Made by a program: the position numbers and the translations under genes
Notes under the pieces: generated by a model
What the model saw: only the letters and a program-made list of their open reading frames with translations
What the model was told of the DNA's origin: nothing
Database searches by the model: none
NCBI GenBank assembly: GCA_007258455.2
Contig: VDFB02262640.1
Location: forward strand, 1 to 64,000
Direction of reading: 5' to 3'
Length of the DNA stretch: 64,000 nt
Source: Sequoia sempervirens
Lineage: Eukaryota > Streptophyta > Pinopsida > Cupressales > Cupressaceae
In this document: in pieces, positions 45,823 through 58,138 of the stretch
How the letters are laid out: the number at the start of each line of letters is the position of its first letter
Numbering within the stretch: the stretch's first letter is position 1

Positions 45823-47304
45823 GGCTCTATGTCTCCATAACCAATTCATTCTTAGGATAACATCATATGATCCTAGAGGTGCGACATAAAGGTTGACTTC
45901 AGTAACAAAACTAGGTAGCTCTATCCTAGCCTCAAATGGACATTGATCCACCTTTGCTCTTGTATTGTTTGCATATTCAACATTCCATGACATTGCCATG
46001 TGCCCTGCCTTTCTAGATAATTGATTTGCTATTTTAGGTGAAATAAAAAATTTAGTAGCACCCGTATCAATTAGAATCGAAATAGGCAAACCAAACAAAG
46101 TACTTGGTGTTTCGATCGACGCCACTTGGTAACCAGCTTGTCGATCATCTACAACAACATGTATCCTCTACTGAATCATAGCCTGTTGACTAGGTAATGA
46201 GTTGCCATATGGTTGGGAACCAAAAGTTTTGTTAGGACATTCCCTTCCATAATGATCCCCATTACATATATAACATCCTGTAAATGGCCCTGTTTTCCTG
46301 ATGGCTTCTCCAGATTTATTAGTACCTTCACTAGCTCTACTAATGTTAACCAAAATTTGGATTATTTCTCTTACGATCTCTTTTGAACTCTTTTCCATTA
46401 AAGTGAGATCTCTTTCCTTTTATTTTTTCAGCATTCTGAACAGGTTCCTCCTTCTTAGTGGCTATCTTTTTGGGAACTTCAGTACCCTTCTTGTGCTCCT
46501 TTCTTTCCTGTCGGATAGAATCTGACTTAAACTTTTGTTCTTGTTTGATGGCTTTTTCATATACAAGGTCCATTGTGGTTGGACCATGCATATCTACTTC
46601 TCCACCAATTTTGCTATTAAGTCCCAAAATGAATTTCCTAATGTGGAAACGTTCATCTTTGTGATATATAGGAACATAGCGAAGAAGTCGGGTGATCTTC
46701 TCCCAGTATTCATGAACTAACATGGTTCCTTGCTTCAATTCTTGGAAATCTGTTAGTTTCTAATCATAACAAAGCTGGGGTAACCATCTATTGTAGAAGA
46801 TTTCCACAAACTCATTCCAATTCAGTTTCCATGAACTTATGTTAAGCTCCAGGTTTTTGTTCATCCACCAGTTAGAGGCTTCACTTGCTAACTGATATGC
46901 ACCCCACGCTGCCTTGGTCACTTCATCATAGTTTCTTATTTCAAAGTAGTTTTCCATTTGCACAAGCTAGACTTCAGCTTCGTCTCCTCCAACACTTCCG
47001 TCAACTTTGGTAGAAATATTTTCTTCATATCCCTCGACAGTTCGGTGGATACAATCTTCTTTTTCCTCTCGATGGATGGTGTGGATGATTTCTCTTTATC
47101 ATGGTTTCAGTTTTCACCTTGCCCATGAGATGAACTTTCTCCTTCTAAATTAGTGACAGGGATTTCATTTTCTAGTCCATCCATAGCTTTCGCTCTTTCA
47201 AGATTAGTTAGCCTTGCCAAAAATCTGATCAAGCCTTGCTTCCACTCCAATAGCTCCTTGTCCACCATCTTGGCTAGTTCCGGGAATAGTTTGTGTTCTT
47301 TCAT
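45823..47304 (-). pseudogene. Element B gag and protease
   Basis: Minus strand. N-terminal piece 47304-47107, central gag 46963-46760 (NWWMNKN, WNEFVEIFYNRWLP) continuing in 46738-46346 (HEYWEKITRLLRYVP), then zinc knuckle CYICNGDHYGREC within 46398-46168, then protease with LIDTGATKFFIS and DVILRMNWL (46125-45823), where the second motif has Arg for the usual Gly. The gene is cut by element C directly after the protease. Stops and one frame change separate the pieces. Function was virus-like particle formation and polyprotein processing. Confidence 0.88.
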
Positions 47305-47386
47305 ACGTTCTCACCATGATTATATAATTGATTTAACCTGAATGTTTTATTCATGTTAATATACTATCAATTAACTCCTATGTAAA
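47305..47386 (-). other. Remnant leader of element B, primer-binding site deleted
   Basis: Only 82 bases separate gag from the LTR match, and no TGG-type primer-binding site is present. The left edge of LTR similarity at 47387 is abrupt, so a deletion removed the LTR end and leader. Confidence 0.5.
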
Positions 47387-48014
47387 GTATCGATATGTAT
47401 ATACATATGGATATGTGTATATACTATATATATGTATATATATCCACTCCCTATTCACTTACATCCATTTACATTACCATCATAATGATCGTAATACCAC
47501 AAGACAGATACACAGATAAACATCACTCATAAAAGCATACAGAAATAGACCAAACTCCTAATGACAATATATAGGTTATGGATGACTTACCTATGACCAA
47601 CATAACTGACGTAGTTCACTCAATCTAAGGTGATGTGTGTGTATGCTCAGATAGTTCACTTTACCGGTTAACCGACCAAGCTCCTCTCCCAAGTGATACT
47701 TCCCCTTTGCTTGGAGGAATGGTTCATATACCTGCATCCACTAACATAATCTCACGGCAGTCACATGTTCATAACATTAGCAATATACATAAACATCTCA
47801 AGTTAGAATAACATGATTGAATAATTTTATAATGCAATATTTCACCATGGATAACATCAATTGAAGCAACATTAAATGAGACAATCATTAAATGTGAAAA
47901 CACTCATATCAATAACAAGGAACATCATATTTTATTCATTCTCTGAATTCTCTTTACATTGATTTAACCCTATGCAATACTAATACATAGCAGCCATACA
48001 ATTGGGGTGTAACA
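47387..48014 (-). repeat. Element B 5' LTR (truncated inside)
   Basis: Starts on the minus strand with TGTTACACCCC at 48014. Aligns with 18541-19167. Followed outward by AGCTA, the expected site of a target duplication whose left partner I could not find. Confidence 0.85.
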
Positions 48015-51000
48015 AGCTAGTTTATGCTGAGGAGCCAGGTGAGAACACCTAGGGCAGTTTTCTGCTAAATATTCAATAGCAAAAAAATATCTGCACTTGA
48101 AGGGCAGACCGCCATAATCAATTTGCTATATCCAAATCCTATTCCCCATTCTTAGATGAATTTCTTTAGGCAATTGTTTTGTAAAATCCATCCCAACCAA
48201 AATTTTGGAAAGGTGAAATGGGTGGACATTTTCTCTAGATCTAGGATAGCAATAAGCTTTCCTAGGGAGTCACTAATGGAAGAAAGGTAAGTCTCAAACC
48301 AAATTTGTAGGGGTAAATTAGGGTGCTTGACCGATATTGGGGACTTGGGAAGAGAAGTTTATAGAGGATTGAAATTTGGATTTAAAAAGAAAATTTTACA
48401 TTTGCAATGCCCACAAGAGGTGGATGCATATGGTTTCTTCATTCATAAAAGTAGTTAGAGTAGAATGCATGTGATTTGAAGTAGCTTTAAATTGTTTTTG
48501 TAGTTTTTAAAATTATTTTGAAAAGTGCAAAATAGAGCCAAGTGTATGCAAAATTTTTCTTGGTGGAATGCTTGTGGTTGCACATATTTGGCATCAAAGG
48601 GTGTATTTGGAAACTTGAAGTTTTGTGTATTTTGGAAAATAAATTTTGAAGGTTTCGGGTGATGTCACCAATGGTGAATTTGGAGATTTTTATGGTTTTG
48701 AACCTTTTCAAGAAAATAAAAATAAAAATTTAAGCCATGATTGCTTGTTTTATTTTGTGAGACAAAGTCTCATGTTTCTTTTTGTTTTCTTGGCCTTTTA
48801 GATACGAGGATCACATACTTTGACCTCATTTTTTGTGCCTTGACTTTTTAGCTAAAGATTTACTATTGGATCTAGGATTGGATACTAAGAATAGGAGTAG
48901 AGTGGAATCATTCATGCTTGTGGAATTGGGTATGTCCCAATATGAAGTATTATATGGGTAATATAAGGAGATTAAAATATATTGGGGTTTTACACATCTG
49001 AAATAAATTAAACTTAACAACTTGAGACATTGCTTATGTTGAAGGCCTTGTCAGAATTGCATAAGATTGTGCTAGACATACTTGTTTATGAAGACCTTGT
49101 AGGAATCATGCAAGATAATGATGGCACTCTACATATGATACTTAGTAGTGCCTTTCCTATATTCTCATTTGGTCATTGATACTTGATGCATCCTTGTGAT
49201 TTCTTCTCTTGCGTGTGATGTCGAACCAACTCTTTTCTTTGATTTCAAGGGTTGATACCACATTGTTTGACATGTTTGTTGGGGGGTTAATACTTGTGTG
49301 CTTGTGTACTGGATTTTGATATATGTGTGAGATGCCATGATTTGTATCTTCCCCGTACTTGTATTACATGTGTATGTTTTATTGCCTAATTGACTATCTC
49401 TCAGTTCAAAGGGGTAGGCCTAAGAGTTCCACATGGTTGGGTGGTCTTGTACCATTGTTGGGGCCAGCTAAATTGAGAAATGTGTATTATCAAGAGCCTA
49501 TCACTCATTGACTCGGTTTGTTTTGGAGCCATAATTAAACTTGTAACACATGGTTAAATACCCAATGTGGGAATGGTGGTTTCATTGTATTCTTTCGTTT
49601 ATTGTTTATACTCAAGTAGATATTAAATGTGAAATGGAATTTTATGTTATGCTCTTCTCGTTATGTTGTGTAGGTATAGTTTGCTTTCCATGCTTTGATG
49701 ATGTTGATATCATGCTATGCAGTGTGATGTTTATGATAAGAGGCATGAGTTATGTTTTACCTTGTTTCTAGGGAATTGTGCCCATTTTTGGGGTTCTTGT
49801 TTGGCCAACATAGAGCCCATAGGTGCTCAAATGTTTGGTCCAAGTTGTATTCACTTATCACCAAGATTGAGAAAATTATTTCTTATTGTTGTGAAAAATA
49901 AACCTTGTTTTTATCCTTGTGTATTTTTTGTAGGTCGCAGTTGCCAATTGGAGTCCATTGTCTAAATTGCAAGAGGGTCAAAGTTTAGAGTTCCACTTGC
50001 AATCCTACAAAATGTGAATCAAACTCCAAATTCCAAATTTTTTGTTTGCTTGGTATTTGTAGTTCTGGTTGGATTTTGGAGGATACAAAATGCAAATTGG
50101 ACTCTAAAGTCCATATTGATTTTTTCTTGGAGTTTGGAGGAGTTCATGAATTTTGCATGGTGTATGGTGTTGTGCTAACATCAAAATTCGAATTCGCTTA
50201 GTGGTCAGAGCTCACACCTAGAGTGAGTTTTTGCATAGTGTTAGATGCCTCTCAAACTTTGAAGTTTGACATGAATCTTACTTTTTGGCCTTTGAAATTT
50301 GACGCGAGTTTCTAATGAACTTAGACTTAGCCTTAGAATTGTTGTTGCAAAATGCAAATTGGACCTCAAAGTCTAAAATGCACCATGTAGATCAGACTCC
50401 AAGGTTTAAAGTGCTACAATGACGAGGCTTGAGATTGGCATGAGGATTTTTTTTTCTACTAAGTGCAAGATTGAATTTGAGGTCCAAATTACTAATTGTC
50501 TCTTGGACTTTGAAGTCTGAGGTGTTGCAAAATGAAACACGTTCCCTAACTCCTAAAGCTCAAGCCATGTAAGTCAAGTTCTGCAGTCTAAACTTTTTGT
50601 AGTTTAGTCCCTAAAACTTGAGCTAGTACAGGATTGTCTTGTTGGTTCTATTTTCTAAGATTTCAAGGGAGTGGCTTGGCATAAAGTTGTTAGGGTTTGT
50701 CAGTTGTCTTGGCAACCTGAATCTCTTAGATATATCTTGATGTTCGAGTGGATCATGATGTTTTGGCCCATGATGTTTTTAAGTCTTTTTCTTGTGTCAC
50801 CTTGCATTGTGCATTGGTGTGCATGCCAAGTGTGTCATTCTGTGGTTTTATCACACCTTGTGCACAAAATAGTGCATTTTGACTTGTTGCATGTTATTCT
50901 TGTATTGCAAAAAGTTTTTGTCTTGTTTTTAATTGTTAATGTCGTACATTGGATTCGGGCATTACATTCAGAGTTACACCTTTATTCGGGTTATGAAGTA

Positions 51001-54000
51001 GCTTGATGGAGTTCTATTTGGTTGAAGAACTATTTTCAAAGAGAAGATTTTGAAGAATATATGGTTCTATTTGGTTCTAATTTTTTTAGTTTTCAGTCAA
51101 TTTGTTAATATATTTTGCTTTTAGTACAATAAACCTTTAGAAGGGTGTTAGAATATAAGGCTTAACTTTTGTAATCAAGTCACCATGGTGACTTAGTGTT
51201 ATGCAAGAATGTGATGTCAAACAGGGAAGATCTTCAGTCACAATCTCAAACCAACCTCAACTAACCACTTTTTCAAGTCTCAAAACCCTAACTCTCAGGG
51301 TTTTCACTATTTCTTGACAATTTCCTTGTAGGTGTGCAACTAGGGTTTCTTAACCTTAACTCCACAACCCAGTACCAAACCCTCAAACCAAATACATTAT
51401 CAGAGACCCATTAGCCCCTCATACAACATACCTCAAAACACCATTAGGTTTCTTTGGAACAACTTTGTCAAAACAAGGTATCTACACTATCCTAGACCAC
51501 AAATTAGGTCAATTTTACAAGGGGACCCTATTGAAAACTCCTCCTCAAGCCCAAAACTCAATGGGGCAGCAACAATTAGTCAACAAAACCACCAATTTCA
51601 CCAGTTATTCACTGAGCCACACTTTCCAAGAACCCTAATCAAGAAACCCTTTTTTTAAGGCAATTTTCATGGGGGTTTATTGAAAAACTATATCCCAGAC
51701 CTTCTCTAACCCTGCCACCACTTCAAATGCCCTTAATTATGTCTGCATATGCTTACAAGTTCATTCACCAGCGACTATCAACAATATTTTATCAAGCCCT
51801 AGTTCAAAACCTCCATTTTCAAGCAAAATTTACACAAATTCCTTTAGGACAGCAACACAAAAAAGTCTTCCATCATCTTCCCTGCTCCAATGAACCATGT
51901 ACACACCTAAAACATGCCCTAGTGAGCCATTCCACTGAGCTACAGAAGAAAGCAGTGGGTGGAATGGCTTAAAATGTCATTTTATATCACCAAATCCCTT
52001 AAAACAGGGTATACAGACTGGTCCTTTGTAATTTGTCTCTTAAATGCACAAAAACAATTGAAATCAATCCAAACCAAGTCTAAAATGGTGTTAGGCCTGC
52101 TTCCCACAAGATTCACTCCATAAAAGATAAAAACTTTCTTGTACGGAACCATACAGATCGAAGAAACATCAATTTTTCTGAAAATACACAAAAACAGGGG
52201 CTTTTCAATTACTTCTCTTCTGAAAATTACATGCCAACCTCTCCCTTTGAGTTCACAAGCCTTTTTAAAGGTTCTCTAGCCACATTCAACAGTTACAACT
52301 GCTTTTCAAACCCAAATGACCATTGGGTTTCCCTCTTTACAACTTTTACATTTTCCATTGACAACTTTTCAACATTTTTTTGCAATTTTGTAATTTTGGC
52401 ACAATTGACCCCTAACTTACTCTAACCATCCCAAAACATTAGAAGTGGTCTAATTAGACCTTATTCAACCTAAGAACATGACTCCAAACAAGATAAATAC
52501 CATTTTACCCTCCTTGACAACTTTTGTCAAAATTGACAACTTTTTGGCATGATTTGCATCTTTTACATTTGTTGCCCAAAATGACTCAAATAACCACAAA
52601 ACCCTATGAATGGCCTTATCATGGCCTTGTTACATTGAAATGACCCAAAACACCTGAGAACCTATCACTTAACATATTGACCCCCTAATGTAAAGTCCAT
52701 GTGCTTGGTGCTCCTGCACCAGAATGTCAGCTATTATTAATATTTAGAATCTTGGACTATTGTCACATTTATTTATTGTTCTTCACATCTCTCAAATTCC
52801 ATAAGGAGTTACCTCTTTGTAATAGAAACTCTAGTATTTTATAATATTATATTGTGTTATTGTTTGTATACCTTGTTTGTGCTTATTGTTCATTTTTCAA
52901 TAACTACTATAGTTAGGACTATTTTAAGCTGGATGTTTTTATTATTTTAAATTTGACATTATTATAATATTATTGCTATTGGCCAACAATAATGAGTTGA
53001 ATAATAAAATGGAAACCTAAATATTGAATGATTTCATTTAGCTTTTTATGTTAACATTTTTTGTTTGGCTAAAATAGAGGCTCATCACAGCCAATAATGG
53101 AACTTTTTGTTCATCGCATGCTACTACTCTAGAAGCTTCAATTGATGCATGCAATCAGACTATGGTATCTTCAACTAATTGATGGGTTAGTTCGATCTTT
53201 AAGATCATACGATTGGGCGATTGCACTTCAACTAATTAGACACCTCTTGATAAAAAGATTCCTTAAATGTCCTTGGATTGTAGGTGTGTCAAGTAGTTAC
53301 TAAAGAGTATATAGTGCAATCACATTCAAGTATGGTGCAAGGGGGCATCCCTATCTAATAGACCTTTGCAAATGAAGATCTATCCTTGGGACACTTGGAT
53401 GATAAGGAATGCTGCAAGTTTTAAAGCACATAATTTGGTTGATTCCTATATGATTCTCATGGAATTTAGGATTTAGGGCTATTGTTTGTGACAACCCCTC
53501 TCCTCTCAATTAGGAATTTTTTTTCAACTAGGATCCGCTTTGCTAGTTTAAGTAAAATTCAAATGTTTTGCAAAGATCTTGAATCATGGCCTCATAGGGC
53601 ACAAGAGCAGATGTTATTCTTTTTGGCTTATTTAGGGAGAGACATTTTCTATTAATATGTTTTTTAGATTGCTGTAACTACAAGTAATATAAGATGTATA
53701 TCTCTTTGTTTCTCTCTCTTTATCTCTTTCTAAACTTTCCAAACAATTTTATTTGGAGACATTATGACTACGAGAATTTTATTTATTTCAAAGATGTCTC
53801 TAGATTATCCAACTTTGATTCCCTAAAGAGGTAACCCCTCTAATAATTTCCAACCTTGTGGGCAATGCTCGCTTTGACTAGATCTATGGATGGAGATTAA
53901 AATCTTCTTATTATGATCATGGAAAATTTGTTAGATTTGGGGCATATCTTCCATCTGATTTTCCCATGAGGATCATGAAGGGCTAAGATTCATTACGATC

Positions 54001-54170
54001 TAAGCTTTCTCTTTAAGATTTGGAAATAGAAGTTTGCAAGCACGTCAGTAATGGTGAGCAAGCACATATACCTTCAATCCTAGGCCTCTTTAACCTATAA
54101 TTGTCAAGTTTTTTGAGCTGATTTTGCAACTCACTAGTTTCTTAAATTGTTTCATCGAAAGGGTCTAGAT
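48015..54170. other. Unassigned DNA, no gene recognised
   Basis: Six kilobases with only short ORFs of poor composition. No LTR pair, polymerase motif, RNA gene or TSD was found. A minor 48 bp duplication (GAAG-CCTTGT-GAAT) sits at 49041-49126. The part 51230-52740 is rich in CCAAAA/CCCTAA words and free of long ORFs. It may be old retroelement debris too diverged to place by eye. Confidence 0.4.
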
Positions 54171-55078
54171 CCATGTGATAATGACCCTTAATTTTTTTTG
54201 AGAATTTTTCCAATTGAAATGAGATACAATATAATGCCCTTTCCACTTTCTGATCACCCAATTCTTGAGATGGGCAAGGTGAGAGCATATGGTGTTTAGG
54301 ACTACACAATTGACTAGAATGTAACAACTTGAAAGTAAACGCTCTAGGCAGCAAGCCAACCAATCTCACTTATTCAGTGAAGAGCTATGCAACTGAAATG
54401 AAAGAACACTACATGCTTATTTAGTAGAGTGTACAATACAAAGGAAAAAAACTTCATGCTTATTCAGCGGAGTGCAATTACAAAGCCTCCACTTATTCAG
54501 TGGGTAACAAGTTTAGCACTCTCCACTTATTTAGTGGGGTAAATGAAATACACTATTTTCCACTTGTTTAGTAGGGTGAGCATAAATACCAAAGAACAAA
54601 GAAGAAACCATTGGTGGTACTACAGCTCCATGTGATAATGACCCTTAATTTTTTTTGAGAATTTTTCCAATTGAAATGAGATACAATATAATGCTCTTTC
54701 TACTTTCAAATCACCCAATTCTTGAGATGGGCAAGGTGAGAGCATATGGTGTTTAGGACTACACAATTGACTAGAATGTAACAACTTGAAAGTAAACGCT
54801 CTAGGCAGCAAGCCAACCAATCTCACTTATTCAGTGAAGAGCTATGCAACTGAAATGAAAGAACACTACATGCTTATTTAGTAGAGTGTACAATACAAAG
54901 AAAAAAAACTTCATGCTTATTCAGCGGAGTGCAATTACAAAGCCTCCACTTATTCAGTGGGTAACAAGTTTAGCACTCTCCACTTATTTAGTGGGGTAAA
55001 TGAAATACACTATTTTCCACTTGTTTAGTAGGGTGAGCATAAATACCAAAGAACAAAGAAGAAACCATTGGTGGTACT
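54171..55078. repeat. 457 bp tandem duplication carrying six short hairpins per unit
   Basis: Units 54171-54621 and 54628-55078 are nearly identical, with only a few mismatches seen. Inside each, the motif CCACTTATTYAGTGG and relatives recurs six times, in unit 1 at about 54366, 54414, 54457, 54488, 54521 and 54559. Each has a five-base loop (TATTC, TATTT or TGTTT) and a short stem. The ORFs in the unit (68-75 codons, minus) are small and unconvincing. Confidence 0.85.
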
Positions 55079-55665
55079 GCCATCCAGGGTATTACAATGT
55101 TAGCTCACATGCATTACAATATCAAATGGAAGTGTAACTGCTGGTAATAGAATGAGACAGCCACAACAACTCTAGATAGAACCAATTAACATGAAATAAC
55201 CCACTTAATTATTAAACAATAGCTTGATACCTTGAATGAATGTTGTGGAATGCTAGATGGTGCTCTATTGCTGCTGTTTTACTAGTCAAATCTGACTGGA
55301 AACTTGCTGGTAATGCTCAAAAATTGCTGAATGGTAGCACACTATCACACCAAACTGCATAGCAGTGGAAAATTCCTAACTCCTTAAAACACACTCCCAA
55401 AACACAACCAAGGTAATAAAACATGCTGATATGGATAATCAATCATCTATAGGTCTGAAATGAATTTCCACACTGCTAATTACATAGTACAACAGGAACA
55501 ATATCGACAAGTCCTCATCTAAATGCCAAAAATGCACCCCATAACAAGGTATACTATGCTTCAAGTGCCTACGCGCCCTGAAATAATGTAAGATCAGTCT
55601 CCAAAGTGCAGCATTTCATCCTCAAAACCTCATGCCACAGTTCATCTATGGAGCAACCTGTACTT
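55079..55665. other. Unassigned DNA flanking element D
   Basis: No ORF or RNA gene. It continues after element D at 61014, as shown by the TACTT duplication. Confidence 0.4.
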
Positions 55666-56053
55666 TGTAGTTGGCCGAGAGTGTGTGTACTTGGTCGGTT
55701 GTGAGTCATAAGTAAATAAGACTTTAGTTAATATTAATAATCCATGTACTTATGTTATGTACGTGTCATGTTAGTTCCTGACGAAGTAAGTAGTTATAAT
55801 GAAGGGACACGACGGTTCGTACCTCAACCACCACCAGCGTACTATATGTACTTGAGTCATGTAGTCGGGAAACATTGCGGTTCTACTATGCTATGCTATG
55901 TTCTATCTAGAGACATTATGATGTAAATGGTGAATACTGAGTAAAGCAATACATCTATGTTCTATGCAATTGCCATGTGATTATTATATGCTGTCAATGT
56001 TATTTTATTTTTCCGTTTACTCTGTACGTCATTGTACCTGTAGCGAGTAAACA
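55666..56053 (+). repeat. Element D 5' LTR
   Basis: Partner of 60631-61013. Short, with CTATATG near 55844 as the best TATA candidate and AGTAAAGC/AATAAAGC (in the other copy) near the poly(A) position. Confidence 0.93.
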
Positions 56054-56055
56054 TT

Positions 56056-56068
56056 TGGCGCCGTTGCC
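56056..56068 (+). other. Primer-binding site of element D
   Basis: TGGCGCCGTTGCC, a type common in plant gypsy elements and usually assigned to tRNA-Asp. Two bases separate it from the LTR. Confidence 0.75.
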
Positions 56069-56104
56069 TAAGCGGACTAGGGAATCACTCGTCATGGCAA
56101 CGTA

Positions 56105-58138
56105 ATGGGTCGTCCGGTGGAAGACCCTGTGGACGCTAATGAAGAAAGGGAAGACCTGTTGATTGAAGATTTAATAAATTTGTGGAAGATATCCCTACGA
56201 GATCACGTACGAAGGGAATCCCGCAGGCAAGAGATCCTTGAAAAAGTTATCTGGGATAGGCTGGAAGTGAACGACAAGGTGGATCACCTCCTGAATCATA
56301 TGCCCATATTGCTAGCCCGTCATTTTATCATCCTACAAGACCTTCAAGAGGAAGAGGATTAGAAACACCGAAGGCAACAAATATTGCAACTGTATGAAGA
56401 AAGAACCAAACGAGAAGAGGAAGAAAGAGACATTAGCCGGAGATGTACGTTCGGTAACCAACAATGATCACTTGATCAACTTTTAATGCCCGTACGGCCG
56501 AACAAAGACAAGAACCGAGTACCAAGCAAGCATGAGACTTAAGAGGAGAAGGTTTGGCGATCACTCAGGCTTTAAGAGCAAGAAAACCGACGGCGAAAAC
56601 TAAGGCAAGTTGGTAAAGAATTTGATGGAGATCTAATTGAAATAAACCAGAGTATTAAAAGAACACATGAGAATTTGAAGAGAATAGACACATCCATTGG
56701 TAGAGCACATCAAAGTCTGGTTGAAGGGAGGGACGAAGGACCCTTCGGCACTCCATACATGGGAAGGAATAATATCTGTGAAAACGAAGATGAATTAAGT
56801 GAAGAACTTGATAGTAGCATCAGACGTCTTCGAGAGTTGTCCATATCGGACGACGACGAACGGCTGACGAGTAGAAGATCTGAGCACAATACCCCAAGGC
56901 AGAGAGATTACTGAAGGGAACCCCAGGAGACTCAAGGTGTCGAGGATGCTGACGGAAGACGTGGGAGTGACTCATACGTGGCCAAGAGTGCAAGTGACGC
57001 ACTGGAACGCAGCGGGGAAACCAGTCTAATCGGGTCCAATACATAAGGAGGACAGCGAGGAAAGATGGTGACTCTAGCCGAGCAGCAAAAGCTGGCGAAG
57101 TTTACGGGGAATGGGTCAGAAGATCCAGTACGACATTGCAAAACATGTGAAACAATCTAGATAGCAAATGGACAGGACGATCCGGATCAGTGGTTGAAAG
57201 CATTTCCAGCGACACTCAGAGATAGTGCCATCGACTGGTACTCTAAATTGGACCAAGTAAACAAAGCTACATGGAGATTACTAAAGCAAGCATTTCAAGA
57301 GGAATTCAAACTGTTGAGGGATGATAGCGAAATTGTAGCAGAAATTTATAATACAAAGCAAGGGAAGCATGAGAGTGTGCGGACATACAACCGAAGGCTC
57401 AAAGATTTGTTGGGGAAATTGGAGGCACATTCGGTCAACGGGTTGAAGAAAAGATGGTTCATCGAGGGCTTGCTTCTGTCATTAAGAAAGAAAATGAAAG
57501 TCGTACCTCCTTCGTTGTACGCCGAAGCATACAATCGAGCAATGGACATAGAAAGTGAAAATAGAACATCCTTCTGAGGGAAAAAGAAGACAAACGACGA
57601 GGAGAGTCTGGACTACAACGACGGTGAATCCAAGACCGTACAAGCACTCATAAAAGATATGATGCGAATGATGAAAGAATTGAAGGCCGACAAAGAGAGT
57701 GCGAAGGAAGCACGAGAACTGTGGTGTACAAAGTGCAATGGGGAAGGTCACACAAAAGCGAACTGTCCAAAGAAGATGTTTTGTGATATCTGCCAAGTTA
57801 TGGGACATCCCATCAAGGAATGCCCATACAATTTGAGAGCAAGGGGTACGCAAGTACTCTTCACTCAAGGAGAGCCATCAACACCGCCGAAGCCCCAGTA
57901 CAATAGCAATGCATCCCCTGGAGGTTAACGAAGCAACAAAAGTCCGAGAAACATGATACAGTACGATGCAAAAGGAAGGCCCATGATCCAATGCAGGAAG
58001 TGCCACGAATGGGGCCACTTCGCCAAGGACTGCCAGAACGGTCAAGGTTTGGGAAGGAGATTGTGTAAGTGGTGTGGACCAAGCGATCATGAAGATAATG
58101 AATGCCCTAAGCAAAAGGGTATCACATGCTGGAAGTAG
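56105..58138 (+). pseudogene. Element D gag with four zinc knuckles
   Basis: A single frame covers the region with several stops (TAG after 56359, TGA at 56912, TGA at 57575 and others), most explicable by C-to-T change at Gln or Arg codons. An acidic and basic helical N-terminus is followed by a retrotransposon gag domain in 57194-57577 (DSAIDWYSKL, WRLLKQAFQEEF, YNRRLKDLL). Four knuckles follow: CTKCNGEGHTKANC, CDICQVMGHPIKEC, CRKCHEWGHFAKDC and the less standard CKWCGPSDHEDNEC. Four is more than the one or two usual in plant gypsy gag. The start at 56105 lies 37 bases after the primer-binding site. Confidence 0.88.

Larger units (their letters stand above)
18541..48014 (-). mobile_element. 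Element B: old Ty3/gypsy chromovirus-like element, split by two insertions
   Basis: Minus-strand element with 5' LTR at 47387-48014 and 3' LTR at 18541-19167 (at least). Coding pieces in transcription order: gag and protease 47304-45823, then reverse transcriptase, RNase H and integrase 39278-36723, then integrase C-terminus and chromodomain-like tail 19784-19242. Pieces join exactly when element C (TSD GGCTC) and element A (TSD TCTGC) are removed. A purine tract (19168-19180, minus) abuts the 3' LTR. The primer-binding site and inner end of the 5' LTR are missing, pointing to a deletion at 47305-47386. LTR copies differ by roughly 5 percent by eye. Oldest layer of the nest. Confidence 0.92.

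Noticed and set aside
50671..51006. 111-codon ORF in unassigned DNA
   Set aside because: Val/Leu/His-rich, no domain and no codon-use support; probably chance.
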